The notes beneath the pieces were generated by a model. The model worked only from the letters and a program-made list of their open reading frames with translations. It had not been told where the DNA came from and did no database searches. A stretch of DNA of 64,000 nucleotides. Origin: Pseudomonas grandcourensis (GTDB taxonomy: Bacteria; Pseudomonadota; Gammaproteobacteria; Pseudomonadales; Pseudomonadaceae). Where the stretch lies: positions 844,501-908,500 of the forward strand of contig NZ_CP150919.1 in the NCBI RefSeq assembly GCF_039909015.1, in the 5' to 3' direction. Positions 9,612 to 17,723 of the stretch are shown in pieces. Within the stretch, counting starts at the first letter, position 1. The number at the start of each line of letters is the position of its first letter. A program made the translations under genes and the position numbers.

Positions 9612-9860
9612 TCAAACCTGCATCTGCAATCGCCGCCCAACCACATCCAGCAAATCGCATCCATCGCGCAGGGACGTGACCAGCACCCGTGCCAGTTCGC
9701 TGTAAACACCCTCATCAGCCGCGAAACTCTCCAGCAATTGCGTCGCGGTTCGAATGCGATAGGCCGCTGTTTCGTGCAGCACATCCAGCGGTGCCTGGGT
9801 GTCGATCAGCAGCGACGCGATGGTGCAGTCGATGCCGGTCATCGGCATGTATCGATCCAT
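9612..9860 (-). CDS. Small hypothetical protein, partner of the DUF6124-like gene
   Basis: 82 aa, ATG at 9860 with GGAGG six bases upstream; that ribosome site lies inside the end of the preceding gene. One base separates it from the upstream stop, so the two are translationally linked. It is a soluble, mostly helical protein with no motif I recognise. Such short companions often follow DUF6124 genes in fluorescent pseudomonads. The function is unknown. Confidence 0.7.
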   Translation of the reverse strand: MDRYMPMTGIDCTIASLLIDTQAPLDVLHETAAYRIRTATQLLESFAADEGVYSELARVLVTSLRDGCDLLDVVGRRLQMQV

Positions 9861-9861
9861 C

Positions 9862-10224
9862 TCAAGCCTCCACTTCGTCGAGTGGCGCGATGTTGTCCAG
9901 TGCCCGGTTCACCAGCAATTGCGCCAGCACGGCCAGTTGCTGGATTGCCAGGGCGATATTGCGACGCGAGCTTTCAAGTTCACAGGCAAGGTCGGTGCTC
10001 ATGACGTTGAGCGAGGCGAGGGTTTCGCTGGCGTGGGTGAGCAGGGAGGGGGTGTCGATGTTGGGGCGCAGGGTGAAGACGTGGCTGATGGGGTCGAGGT
10101 GATTGGGGTTGCGGAGGCGGGCGCTGATGGCGGGTTCGGTGATTTTGGAGAGTTGGGATAAGTCGGGTGTTTCGGTAGTTGTATCAGGTGAAGAGTCTTG
10201 CGGAGTGGGGCTGTGTCTTTTCAT
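9862..10224 (-). CDS. DUF6124-like hypothetical protein
   Basis: 120 aa. The C-terminal half contains the recurrent Pseudomonas pattern ASETLASLNVMSTDLACELE followed by RRNIALAIQQLAVLAQLLVNRALD, which I associate with DUF6124 proteins found in many paralogous copies in this genus. The N-terminal third is a Pro/Thr/Ser-rich, probably disordered tail. It is the first gene of a two-gene minus-strand unit. The function is unknown. The family name is from memory and not checked by a profile search. Confidence 0.7.
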   Translation of the reverse strand: MKRHSPTPQDSSPDTTTETPDLSQLSKITEPAISARLRNPNHLDPISHVFTLRPNIDTPSLLTHASETLASLNVMSTDLACELESSRRNIALAIQQLAVLAQLLVNRALDNIAPLDEVEA

Positions 10225-10442
10225 GATGGAGATCCTGGTCTGTTTATAGGAGCTGCCCCGGTTTTCAGCCTGTCAAAGCCGGTCGCTGATGTGCAGCGAC
10301 CCCTGAAGGCTATCGTCGAGAAGTTGCGTCCGCCAGTTCATGAAAGGCGATGCGTTTTGCGGGAAATGTCCTAGGACGTGAGGAAGGCGTCGAGATGGGT
10401 AACCGCTTGGATGCTGAGTCAAATCGATTCGTAGTAATGTCC

Positions 10443-10455
10443 TGTATGCAATACA
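10443..10455. promoter_or_regulatory. Candidate operator of the HipB-like gene
   Basis: Perfect inverted repeat TGTAT-GCA-ATACA, 30 bp before the start of the HTH gene. XRE/HipB-type regulators commonly bind such short palindromes in their own promoter. The half ATGCAATACA recurs at 11022-11031, upstream of the secreted-protein gene at 11097. Confidence 0.45.
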
Positions 10456-10484
10456 TTTGATCACCAATGTCACGGTAATCGAAC

Positions 10485-10736
10485 ATGGATCAATCTCTTC
10501 TGCTATCCCGCCTGGGGCACCAAATACGTGAAAAACGTAAGAGTCACGGACTGACGCAATCAAGAGTTGCCGAGCTTTCCGGGTTGCCGCGACAGAAAGT
10601 TATTGCCGTGGAAAAGGGTACACCCACCGTTGCGATGGTCGCGTATGCCCGAGTTTTGTGCGCATTGGATTGTGAGCTTTCTGTGATTCCGGCCGCACTG
10701 CCAACGCTTGAAGAACTAGGTGAATTGTTCGAGTGA
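10485..10736 (+). CDS. XRE-family HTH regulator, HipB-like
   Basis: An 83-aa protein with one helix-turn-helix at about residues 10-65 (LGHQIREKRKSHGLTQSRVAEL, then SGLPRQKVIAVEKG). The short C-terminal tail LPTLEELGELFE resembles HipB-type antitoxins. A HipA kinase gene would normally overlap its 3' end. Here only a 15-codon open frame begins at that overlap and then stops, so the regulator appears to be an orphan. A palindrome at 10443 suggests autoregulation. Confidence 0.75.
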   Translation: MDQSLLLSRLGHQIREKRKSHGLTQSRVAELSGLPRQKVIAVEKGTPTVAMVAYARVLCALDCELSVIPAALPTLEELGELFE

Positions 10737-10780
10737 AACGATGGCTTTTGCGTGAACATAACAGCTTACAAATCCGCTAG
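10733..10780 (+). pseudogene. Possible truncated partner of the HipB-like gene
   Basis: A GTG at 10733 overlaps the TGA of the HTH gene (GTGA), the usual coupling of a hipBA pair. The frame reads MKRWLLREHNSLQIR and then TAG. It breaks off near a 13-bp direct repeat (10756-10768), consistent with loss of a kinase gene. The identity as a hipA remnant is inference only. Confidence 0.2.
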
Positions 10781-10948
10781 TTTTACCGTGTGCTTGAAAT
10801 GATGCTCCCAAAGCCTGACCCCCAGCCCGCCCGTCCGGTCCAGTGATGACCCCACCGTCAAATCCGTGATCAACGTCGGCTGCAAACCCGCATCAAACAG
10901 CTCAGCCGTTACCGATTCCCATTTTGCAACCATGCACATAACAGCCTA
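10756..10948. repeat. 13-bp direct repeats around a 55-codon ORF
   Basis: ACATAACAGCTTA at 10756-10768 and ACATAACAGCCTA at 10936-10948 match at 12 of 13 positions and bracket about 167 bp. With neighbouring bases the match extends to 15 of 18. The rest of the 10737-11096 gap shows nothing recognised apart from the 11022 half-operator. Confidence 0.5.
10766..10933 (-). CDS. Small ORF of 55 codons, product unknown
   Basis: An open frame with ATG at 10933 and TAA inside the left direct repeat. The peptide begins MVAKWESVTAELFDAGLQ and ends HHFKHTVKLADL. The composition is protein-like and GC-rich at third positions, unlike random noise, but there is no clear ribosome site. It may be a small gene or the end of a larger gene now lost. 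Confidence 0.3.
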   Translation of the reverse strand: MVAKWESVTAELFDAGLQPTLITDLTVGSSLDRTGGLGVRLWEHHFKHTVKLADL

Positions 10949-11096
10949 GCGCGACGGCCTATGTGACCCTATCGTCAGATTTCACCTGCCACAAAGTGCT
11001 TTTGTGAGTTGTGAGCGTACGATGCAATACAGGTTCTCGCTGAATTCCTGCTTGAGCGAACGAAGCGACTGAGCGAAATGGAATTGGAGAAACATC

Positions 11097-11360
11097 ATGA
11101 TTCCCAAGCACTACTTGAAAGCCCTGGCGACACTGCTCATCGCTGCTGGCGTGCAGTGGGTGACGCTACCCGCCTACGCGACCGAGCAGGGTGAACAACG
11201 GCGTGAAGCTCGCGATACCAGGCAGGAAGGGCGCTCCACTGCCCGGCAAACCAAGGATGCCTGTAGAAAGGGCAGTGACAAGAGCAACGTGGAATGTCGC
11301 CAGGACAAGCGCAGCACCAAGCAGGATACCCGTCGCACGGCCCGGGATATCAAGTACTGA
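11097..11360 (+). CDS. Small secreted, highly charged protein
   Basis: 87 aa with GGAGA seven bases before the ATG. A signal peptide (LKALATLLIAAGVQWVTLPAYA) is followed by about 60 residues that are almost entirely Arg, Lys, Asp, Glu, Gln, Thr and Ser with two cysteines. The mature part repeats a TR(Q/R)..R pattern and is probably a single helix or disordered. It has no recognised family. The gene flanks the original downstream side of ssrA, so it belongs to the chromosome and not to the integrated element. Confidence 0.75.
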   Translation: MIPKHYLKALATLLIAAGVQWVTLPAYATEQGEQRREARDTRQEGRSTARQTKDACRKGSDKSNVECRQDKRSTKQDTRRTARDIKY

Positions 11361-11410
11361 TTGTTGGTGTGGGTACTGCTTCAGACGGTTGCAGGGCTTG
11401 TGGTACAGAC

Positions 11411-11441
11411 AGAAACAACAAAGCCCGCACAAGGCGGGCTT
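11411..11441 (-). terminator. ssrA: Displaced original terminator of ssrA
   Basis: On the minus strand AAGCCCGC-CTTGT-GCGGGCTT is followed by TGTTGTTTCT. It lies 16 bases beyond a degenerate copy of the tmRNA 3' end, as expected if it once ended ssrA before the element inserted between them. It could still end the transcript of the gene at 11097. Confidence 0.65.
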
Positions 11442-11456
11442 CGTTGGTGTCTCAAT

Positions 11457-11481
11457 TGGTGGGCCGGGGTAAGTTGAATTC
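11457..11481. other. Left attachment site of the integrated element
   Basis: TGGTGG.GCCGGGG, then four bases, then TTGAA matches the complement of the tmRNA 3' end (TGGTGGAGCCGGGG, four bases, TTGAA) at 23057-23080 with one deleted base and identical spacing up to the T-loop. The minus-strand reading ends in CCACCA. It is too degraded to be a working tRNA or tmRNA. Confidence 0.6.
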
Positions 11482-11532
11482 GTTCGGTAACTTATTAATT
11501 TATAATATTATTTTTTGATTTAATTTTTGGTT

Positions 11533-11552
11533 GGAATACCATTTGGAATACT
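11533..11552. promoter_or_regulatory. Candidate integrase arm sites, left end
   Basis: GGAATACC at 11533 and GGAATACT at 11545 repeat with a 12-bp period, 52 bp inside the left attachment site. The same motif and period occur at the right end (22924 and 22936). Confidence 0.5.
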
Positions 11553-12106
11553 GCATTCCGCTTACCCATCTGTTTGCATTCGATCTGACCAGCACGCTTC
11601 GTAACCATGATTGGCGGTGAACTGCCGATTTTATTTAAGTCGGTCTGCGGAAACGGCACAGATAGTGACAGGTGAAACGCCATTTTTGCACGTGGCTACG
11701 TAAAATCTGAATCCTGAACTAACTGTGTGAAATACGGATTTCAATCTCAGACTCGTACTTTTCTTGCGTGAAACCAAAACCAATTTTTTCAACGGAATCA
11801 ACCGGTAGCTGCCGGATTCAGTCCCGGTCCTTCGTACCTTTGGTGACGTTAAAATTCTTTCTAAATGACCTATCGATCGAGTCATTGATGTGATTGGTTA
11901 CAAGGTTCAGTTACGTCTATTCCTGGCCCTATCAAGGTGCCATCATGTCGCACACGGCTTTCATCAGCGACATAAGCTGGCGGCTTATAAGGTTTCGCAT
12001 CAGACCCTGACTCCAGAAACCACCCCCGTGAACGCATAAGCACTGAATCAAACGGGACGTTTCCAGGGATGGCTACTTAGATAGGTTTCGAAGGAGAGTT
12101 TGCGGC
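11553..12106. other. Non-coding AT-rich left part of the element
   Basis: About 550 bp with no convincing gene on either strand. Two short minus-strand frames overlap each other and lack ribosome sites. It must contain the promoter of the large gene at 12107, but no clear -35/-10 pair could be picked. Confidence 0.5.
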
Positions 12107-15100
12107 ATGGGTCAACTGAAAGAGCAAAGTAATCCATTTTCCACAGGTGGTGGCGGTGTCAATTTCGAGACGCGCGTACAAGCATCGTTTCTGGTTGCAT
12201 TCCTAGCAGGCACGCCTGTGCCATGCATGCCTACCAGTGCCCGGATCACTGAGGTTGGTTTTCAGAGCAAGTACAAGGGTGTGCATACTGATGACATTCA
12301 TGTACGCGCTAAGGATGCGTCAGGGCAATTATATCGATTGTATGTTCAGATAAAACACGAAATAACAATTAGTGATGCTGTCGATTCGACATTTTCGGAA
12401 GTTGTTAGCGCAGCTTGGCAAGATTTTAATAGTCCAGATTTTAATGCAAATTACGACTCTATAGCGTTAGTCACAGGACCGCTAACCAAAGTTGATGTTG
12501 CTAACACTATTCCTATTCTGGAATGGGCGCGCTACTCCTCAAGTGCTGAGGATTTTTTTTGCAAAACAATGGCTGAAGGCTTTACAAGTGAAAAGAAAGT
12601 CGAGCGTTTAAAGAAGATTCGAAAACAGTTAGATCGTGCTAATAATGGGGACGCGTTGACTGATGATGAGGTTTGGAGATTTCTGAAGGTTTTTTATCTC
12701 ATCTCTTATGACGTCGACCAAACCGGATCTGTTACGGCCGCTATGTTGGGTGCTTTAGTTCAGCAGCATTCAGAGTTTCCAGCCTCAGCTGTCTTGGCGA
12801 AGGTTGTCACCGTAGCACAGGATTTCAACCAGTGCGCAGGGACACTGACGGCTAGCAATGTTCCTGGCGACTTAAAGAGCCTTTTTAAATCAAGTATAAA
12901 TAAAGCGCTTGACGAAGATGTTGAGAAGCTCAAAGAGAGAAGTAACCATGTCTACTCTGGTGTTTCTACCTCAATTAGTGGCATGCATGTCTCGCGATAT
13001 GAAGCCATCGAGGCGGTTAGGGATGCTTATGAGGCTGGCGGATTTGTATTTGTAACTGGCGAAAGGGGGGCGGGGAAGTCTGGTGTCGTCAAAGACTATA
13101 TGGCAACGCTTGGGGAAGATGCCGCGATATTCTATGTTCGGGCAGAAGATTTCGATAAAAGTCATCTCAATGATGTGTTTGCATCGTCGGGGATAAGGTC
13201 TGATTTGGGACAGCTTGCTACCCACTTTTCGCTAATTCGGGAGAAAGTTCTAGTCATAGAGTCGGTTGAGAAAGTTCTGGAGCTGAATAATCCAGCGGCA
13301 TTCTCGGACCTTCTAAATTTTATCTCTACACAGCAAGGTTGGGGTGTCATTGCTACCGGCCGTGATTATGCATATCAGCAACTTGCCTTTAATTATTTTC
13401 ATCCTCGCGGTATACGGTTCAATAGTGTCAATGTTACCGGCTTTTCTAGTGCTCAGGTCGCAGAGGTGTGCACTAGTTTCCCAGCTCTCAAGCCGTTAAC
13501 AGAAAACCGATCATTGGTGGGGCTTCTTAGTAACCCATTTTTTATCGATCTTGCGGTGCGTGCTCTGAGTAATGGAGCTAAGTTTGGTGCTAGCGAAACA
13601 GAGTCCGAGTTTAGGTCAACTATCTGGGGGGCAGTTATTGAGAATCAGTCTGATCGACGAGGAGGAATGCCGTCGCGCCGTAGGTCAACCTTCATCGAAA
13701 TAGCAAAGCTACGTGCCAAGAAGATGGTATTCGGGATTCGTGACGCTGATTTTGATCCGGAAGTTGTAGCAAGGCTAGAATCGGATAACCTAATCCTTAA
13801 AGAGCCTCGCACTTCACTTATAAGTCCTGCTCATGATGTTCTCGAGGATTGGGCGCTGGAAGAGTTCATTGAGGGTGAGTACTTAGAAAGTTTCGGTAAT
13901 CCAAGCGATTTTCTAGCAGCTATCGGCAATGAGCCCGCTATAAATCGAGGGTTTCGCTTGTGGCTAGGCCACAAGATTGCATCTGGTGAAGAGTTGACGG
14001 ACTTTATAGAAAACGTCCTGGCTGACGAAGCTGTTGCCAGCTATTGGAAGGATGAAGTGATTGCAGCAATTCTTCAAAGTGATGCCCCTGAGGCATATTT
14101 TGCATTGCTGAAGCACAGTTTGCTATGTGATCAAGCACGTTTGTTAAAAAGGTTCTTCTTTATTCTGCGTATCACATGTCAGCGCCCCATGGAGGGGCTG
14201 GAAGGCATCCAGCTTGAAGACTATAGCAATGACACTAAATTTTTACTCTTCCTAAGGCCCTACGGAAAAGGGTGGAGTACGCTTCTAGATTTTACTTTCG
14301 CTCACAGGCTGTCTTTCGATGAGAGCCATTATCCACATATTGTGGAGGTGTTAGAAAGTTGGTCAGAGGTTATCAGCATCTGGTCTAAATTCCCTCCTGA
14401 GTCCTCAGTTGTTGGCGAATTATGTTTGTTTATATTAGAGCATTTCGAGGATTCCTATAGGAGAGAGTCGCTGCGTAGCAAGTTATTGAAAGTTCTTCTG
14501 AAGGTAGTTCCAGCGATACCAGAGCAGTTCAATGTGTTGGTCGAGAAGGATGTGTTTGTTTCAGCGCGTAGGCGTGAACGACCGAGGTACGTAGATGAGC
14601 TTGTAAGCTTGGCTTTATCTGGGGAGATGGTTGCGATGCTCTGTCGCCATCGGCCAGATTTTATTATCAGACTTGCTATGCATGAATGGTTGAGTCCAGA
14701 ACCTGAGGATGGAGACAGGATCTTCAGATCAATGCTTGGCGTTGCTGATAGTTATGGTTTGGAAGACCCGCGTGGTTTTTTCCCCGCCAGTGGATCTCGG
14801 GGGCCATTCAAGTATTTGCTTCAACATCATCCGCGTAAAGGGCTTGACTTCATATTGGATCTTTGCCGGGCTAGTGCTGAGAAGCACGGATGCTCCGAAT
14901 ATAGGCATCGAGAGCAGCCGGATCTAGATATTCTGGATGAAATGGTGGTGGAGCTAGTGCAACTCTGTACACAAGATGGTACGCAGGTATCGAACTATGC
15001 TTCGCCTCATTTGTGGAATGGATACAGGGGACACTCGACGGTACCGTATTTACTTCAGTGCGCGCTGATGGCATTTGAAAATTGGTTGGTGGACTACGTT

Positions 15101-17188
15101 GAGAATCCTCCTGTCAAAAACGAACTTTCTTGGATATTTGAATACGTACTAAAGTCCAGTAACTCAGTTCTTACAACATCTGTGCTAGCGTCTGTTGCAG
15201 TTGGATTTCCTGACAAGGTTGGAGCTTCAGCTTACCCCTTGCTAAGATGCCCAATGCTTTACAGGTTAGATATGATGCGCAGTCTAAAAGAAGGGCATGA
15301 ATTAAACTGGTTCGCTACCCGGCGCGATTCGATGTCAAGAGTGTATGAGGAAGAGCGAAAGCAAGCCGCATTGAGGGCTTGGCGTAATGAGAATCTCGAA
15401 ACACTGTTGACGAAGCTTCAGCTTTTTGAGAACTATAGATCAGAAGCTTATAAAATCGTTGACGAGCTGATTGAGATCGCCGAAGCAACTGATGATAAGT
15501 CTTTGAAGTTTTTGCTCCATCGCGCCAATACTCGGGAGTGGGAGGCAATAGAGGATAAAGAAAAAAACCGGATAATTTTTCAATCCAAACAGGAACTCAG
15601 TGAGGATCTTCAGCAGGTTCAATTGGATTATCAGCATAAACATGCATTAGATGCTCCGATTAGCCGTTTATATGTTTGGTCGAGAAAAATATTTGAAGAT
15701 CCCAAAGTTGACAGGGATGCTTTTATATCTTGTGCCGAAGCAATAAGAGATGCTAAGGAAATCCTCGAATCACTCATGCAGGGTAAAGTTGTAAATTTTG
15801 AGATCATGGCTCTCGGGGCGGTGGCTACCGCTACTGCCGTGGCGGTGCGAGACTATTTCGATGAGCTGTCTGAAGAAGATCTCGGTTGGTGCTTGGATGT
15901 GATAATCCAAGTCATCCATCTCCATTCTGATGATGTAGATGGACACATGGCTGTCGACGCAACAGACTCTTCTGGAAGCGGTGCTTGTGCTTATGTTCTC
16001 GCTAAAATGTTGGACTGCGACCTTGATCCGGAGCAATTTGCAACCCTTCATTACACCATCGTGACGGCTCTTACGCATGCTAATATTCATGTATGCGTAG
16101 CAGCTGCGAAAGGCGTTCGAGACTATCTGTGGACGCGAGATATAACATTAGCAAATTTTTGCTTAAGCGGTGCACTTGAGTTTGCCCGCTTTGAAGTTGT
16201 GAGTAGTTGCGCTCGGCGCAGTTTATATAGTGGAGGGAGTACAGAATTAGACGAATGGATTGCCCTTGTCTCAAAATTTAGAGAAGACGTTTTAGAAGGT
16301 AAGTTTGTTGCTGATCCCGCTAGTGTCACACCTGAATCCCACTCTATGTGGCGATTCCATATTCCGATGTTTATGGTTCCATTTGGCAGTATCGGCAATT
16401 TAGGTGCAGCGTTGTTGTTTAGAACGATTTCCATCGTTTATGATGATGAAAGTTCGGATGGAGATATCAATCGTTCGGAACGATTAAATTATGATGTCAA
16501 GAAAGTAATCCAAGATTGTTTGGGGGATCATGCTATAGCAGCCCGGGCCACTAATTTTGAATCTATAAGGGATGTTTTAATTGAAGGCTGTCAACGAGAT
16601 CCGAGTTTTATATACGGAGTAAAGCTACGGTTTGACGCCTCGATGGAGACAGCGGGGGATTTCAGCGGAATTTGGGAGCTCTGGAGTCTACTTGCGCCGC
16701 AGATGCATGAGATTGCTTTAACTGATGTGAATACTCAATATGCAGGCCGTCAATCTGATTTGAATATGCTCATGCGTGGTATGTTGTATGCGGATGGGTT
16801 TGCTCCTCGTCACCCGATGAGGATTAAGGCGCTAGAGGTCGGTGCTCAACATCTTATAGATTTTTGCGAGCGGTCAGCCGCAAATAGTCTTGTTTTCGAA
16901 TCACTATGCACTCTGATGTATCACTCCCATGATTTGTTTTTTGAAAAAGGTATAGATATTCTAGCCAGAGTATTTAAGGGGGATCCGCACCTTCTAGAGT
17001 CGCGACCGAATGCTGCATTCTGTCTTGAGATGTCATTGGCTAAATATTTGCAAAGCTCAGGAAGTAAGATTAATCGTAGAAGATATGAGGCTTGTTTGAA
17101 TCTGCTTACTGGTATAGTTGAAACAGGCTCTGCTAGAGCCTACTATCTTCGTGAGTCGCTGATTCGCACGCGCAGGATTGCCGTTTAA
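12107..17188 (+). CDS. Giant nuclease-STAND-like NTPase, predicted antiphage sensor
   Basis: 1693 aa, ATG at 12107 with AAGGAG ten bases upstream. Residues 1-160 look like a PD-(D/E)XK nuclease of the Cap4/DUF4297 type: Glu21 in VNFETR, Asp62-Asp63 in TDDIHV, and Gln81-x-Lys83 in YVQIKHE. A central P-loop NTPase follows: Walker A GERGAGKS at 318-325, a Walker-B-like strand VLVIES at 381-386, a sensor strand VIATGRDY around 414-421, and a winged-helix-like segment SPAHDVLEDWALEEF near 573-587. Residues from about 600 to the end (some 1,100) appear wholly alpha-helical, probably solenoid repeats. This order matches antiphage STAND proteins (Avs and relatives), in which the repeats sense a phage protein and the nuclease is released on oligomerisation. 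Codon use is AT-rich compared with neighbours, a sign of transfer. It has no partner gene on its strand. Function is inferred from architecture; membership of a named Avs type was not tested. Confidence 0.75.
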   Translation: MGQLKEQSNPFSTGGGGVNFETRVQASFLVAFLAGTPVPCMPTSARITEVGFQSKYKGVHTDDIHVRAKDASGQLYRLYVQIKHEITISDAVDSTFSEVVSAAWQDFNSPDFNANYDSIALVTGPLTKVDVANTIPILEWARYSSSAEDFFCKTMAEGFTSEKKVERLKKIRKQLDRANNGDALTDDEVWRFLKVFYLISYDVDQTGSVTAAMLGALVQQHSEFPASAVLAKVVTVAQDFNQCAGTLTASNVPGDLKSLFKSSINKALDEDVEKLKERSNHVYSGVSTSISGMHVSRYEAIEAVRDAYEAGGFVFVTGERGAGKSGVVKDYMATLGEDAAIFYVRAEDFDKSHLNDVFASSGIRSDLGQLATHFSLIREKVLVIESVEKVLELNNPAAFSDLLNFISTQQGWGVIATGRDYAYQQLAFNYFHPRGIRFNSVNVTGFSSAQVAEVCTSFPALKPLTENRSLVGLLSNPFFIDLAVRALSNGAKFGASETESEFRSTIWGAVIENQSDRRGGMPSRRRSTFIEIAKLRAKKMVFGIRDADFDPEVVARLESDNLILKEPRTSLISPAHDVLEDWALEEFIEGEYLESFGNPSDFLAAIGNEPAINRGFRLWLGHKIASGEELTDFIENVLADEAVASYWKDEVIAAILQSDAPEAYFALLKHSLLCDQARLLKRFFFILRITCQRPMEGLEGIQLEDYSNDTKFLLFLRPYGKGWSTLLDFTFAHRLSFDESHYPHIVEVLESWSEVISIWSKFPPESSVVGELCLFILEHFEDSYRRESLRSKLLKVLLKVVPAIPEQFNVLVEKDVFVSARRRERPRYVDELVSLALSGEMVAMLCRHRPDFIIRLAMHEWLSPEPEDGDRIFRSMLGVADSYGLEDPRGFFPASGSRGPFKYLLQHHPRKGLDFILDLCRASAEKHGCSEYRHREQPDLDILDEMVVELVQLCTQDGTQVSNYASPHLWNGYRGHSTVPYLLQCALMAFENWLVDYVENPPVKNELSWIFEYVLKSSNSVLTTSVLASVAVGFPDKVGASAYPLLRCPMLYRLDMMRSLKEGHELNWFATRRDSMSRVYEEERKQAALRAWRNENLETLLTKLQLFENYRSEAYKIVDELIEIAEATDDKSLKFLLHRANTREWEAIEDKEKNRIIFQSKQELSEDLQQVQLDYQHKHALDAPISRLYVWSRKIFEDPKVDRDAFISCAEAIRDAKEILESLMQGKVVNFEIMALGAVATATAVAVRDYFDELSEEDLGWCLDVIIQVIHLHSDDVDGHMAVDATDSSGSGACAYVLAKMLDCDLDPEQFATLHYTIVTALTHANIHVCVAAAKGVRDYLWTRDITLANFCLSGALEFARFEVVSSCARRSLYSGGSTELDEWIALVSKFREDVLEGKFVADPASVTPESHSMWRFHIPMFMVPFGSIGNLGAALLFRTISIVYDDESSDGDINRSERLNYDVKKVIQDCLGDHAIAARATNFESIRDVLIEGCQRDPSFIYGVKLRFDASMETAGDFSGIWELWSLLAPQMHEIALTDVNTQYAGRQSDLNMLMRGMLYADGFAPRHPMRIKALEVGAQHLIDFCERSAANSLVFESLCTLMYHSHDLFFEKGIDILARVFKGDPHLLESRPNAAFCLEMSLAKYLQSSGSKINRRRYEACLNLLTGIVETGSARAYYLRESLIRTRRIAV

Positions 17189-17195
17189 TTCGATA

Positions 17196-17224
17196 GCCCT
17201 ATAAGTTTCTAGAGCTTATAGGGC
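17196..17224 (+). terminator. Hairpin after the giant gene
   Basis: A perfect 10-bp stem GCCCTATAAG / CTTATAGGGC with a 9-base loop, eight bases after the stop codon. There is no T run, so it may protect the 3' end of the mRNA rather than terminate alone. Confidence 0.55.
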
Positions 17225-17242
17225 ATACGGAGGGCGTTCGCT

Positions 17243-17371
17243 ATGCTGAGACCTAGCTTGAAGGCTCATCGCTACCGCTATGGTGGGCGCTGGCGCAGAG
17301 CCGAAAACGTCATCGCCCAGATGATCTTCAAGATGCGTTCTGTTGCAGCAGAAGCTGAGCATGCGGCGTGA
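17243..17371 (+). CDS. Small basic protein, 42 aa
   Basis: ATG at 17243 with a good GGAGG nine bases upstream, ending at TGA 17371. The peptide begins MLRPSLKAHRYRYGGRWRRA and continues with a helical AENVIAQMIFKMRS segment. Its base composition is GC-richer than the giant gene before it. It could be a real small protein or the tail of a lost element gene. Confidence 0.4.
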   Translation: MLRPSLKAHRYRYGGRWRRAENVIAQMIFKMRSVAAEAEHAA

Positions 17372-17446
17372 GGCGGTGACTTCCCCATCAACCAGCTTTG
17401 ATGCCTGAGTCTTTAATTGACGTTTGAAACTTTGCCTTTCCCGCCA

Positions 17447-17490
17447 AACCCTCCGATCCAGCGATCTTTGATCGCGCCGATCGGAGGGTT
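17447..17490. other. Nested double hairpin
   Basis: Outer stem AACCCTCCGATC / GATCGGAGGGTT (12 bp, perfect) encloses an inner stem GCGATC / GATCGC with a TTT loop. A T-rich stretch follows at 17498. It may end transcription from the left or be a structured cis site of the element. Confidence 0.5.
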
Positions 17491-17644
17491 CACTCGCTTT
17501 TTCTCGAGGCGACTTCGGTCTACCCCCATTCCAATTTGATTAGCGACGTATTGTGTTTGACTGGCCAATGCCCGCGATCTCTATCGAGCGCAGCGAAGTT
17601 TCAGCGTCAGAGCCGAGCTGTCGTAGGGCTATGACTAGAGAGCT

Positions 17645-17723
17645 GGCGACACCGGCGACACCGGCGACAACCCATGCAGGACGTGGGCTGGAGCGTGGCG
17701 ACAAAAGTGGCGACAGTCGCCAC
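17645..17723. repeat. GGCGACA repeat cluster 1
   Basis: Five direct copies of GGCGACA start at 17645, 17654, 17663, 17697 and 17709. The last lies in a perfect 17-bp palindrome GTGGCGAC-A-GTCGCCAC (17707-17723). Steps are 9, 9, 34 and 12 bp. The cluster is an inverted, diverged copy of the cluster at 19932-20013. The arrangement is iteron-like. Confidence 0.65.

Noticed and set aside
11457..11490. A tRNA gene end at the left boundary
   Set aside because: The CCACCA end and TTCAA loop are present, but the T stem does not pair and no other tRNA arms follow, so it is an attachment-site remnant.
11495..11885. Two short minus-strand frames at the left end of the island
   Set aside because: They overlap one another, have no ribosome sites and no recognisable sequence.
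12107..17188. Frameshift or split in the giant gene
   Set aside because: The frame is open for 1693 codons with no change in codon use or motif order, so it is read as one intact protein.
17645..17723. CRISPR array
   Set aside because: Repeats are only 7 bp with tiny, non-unique spacers, and there are no cas genes. No CRISPR array was found in the window.
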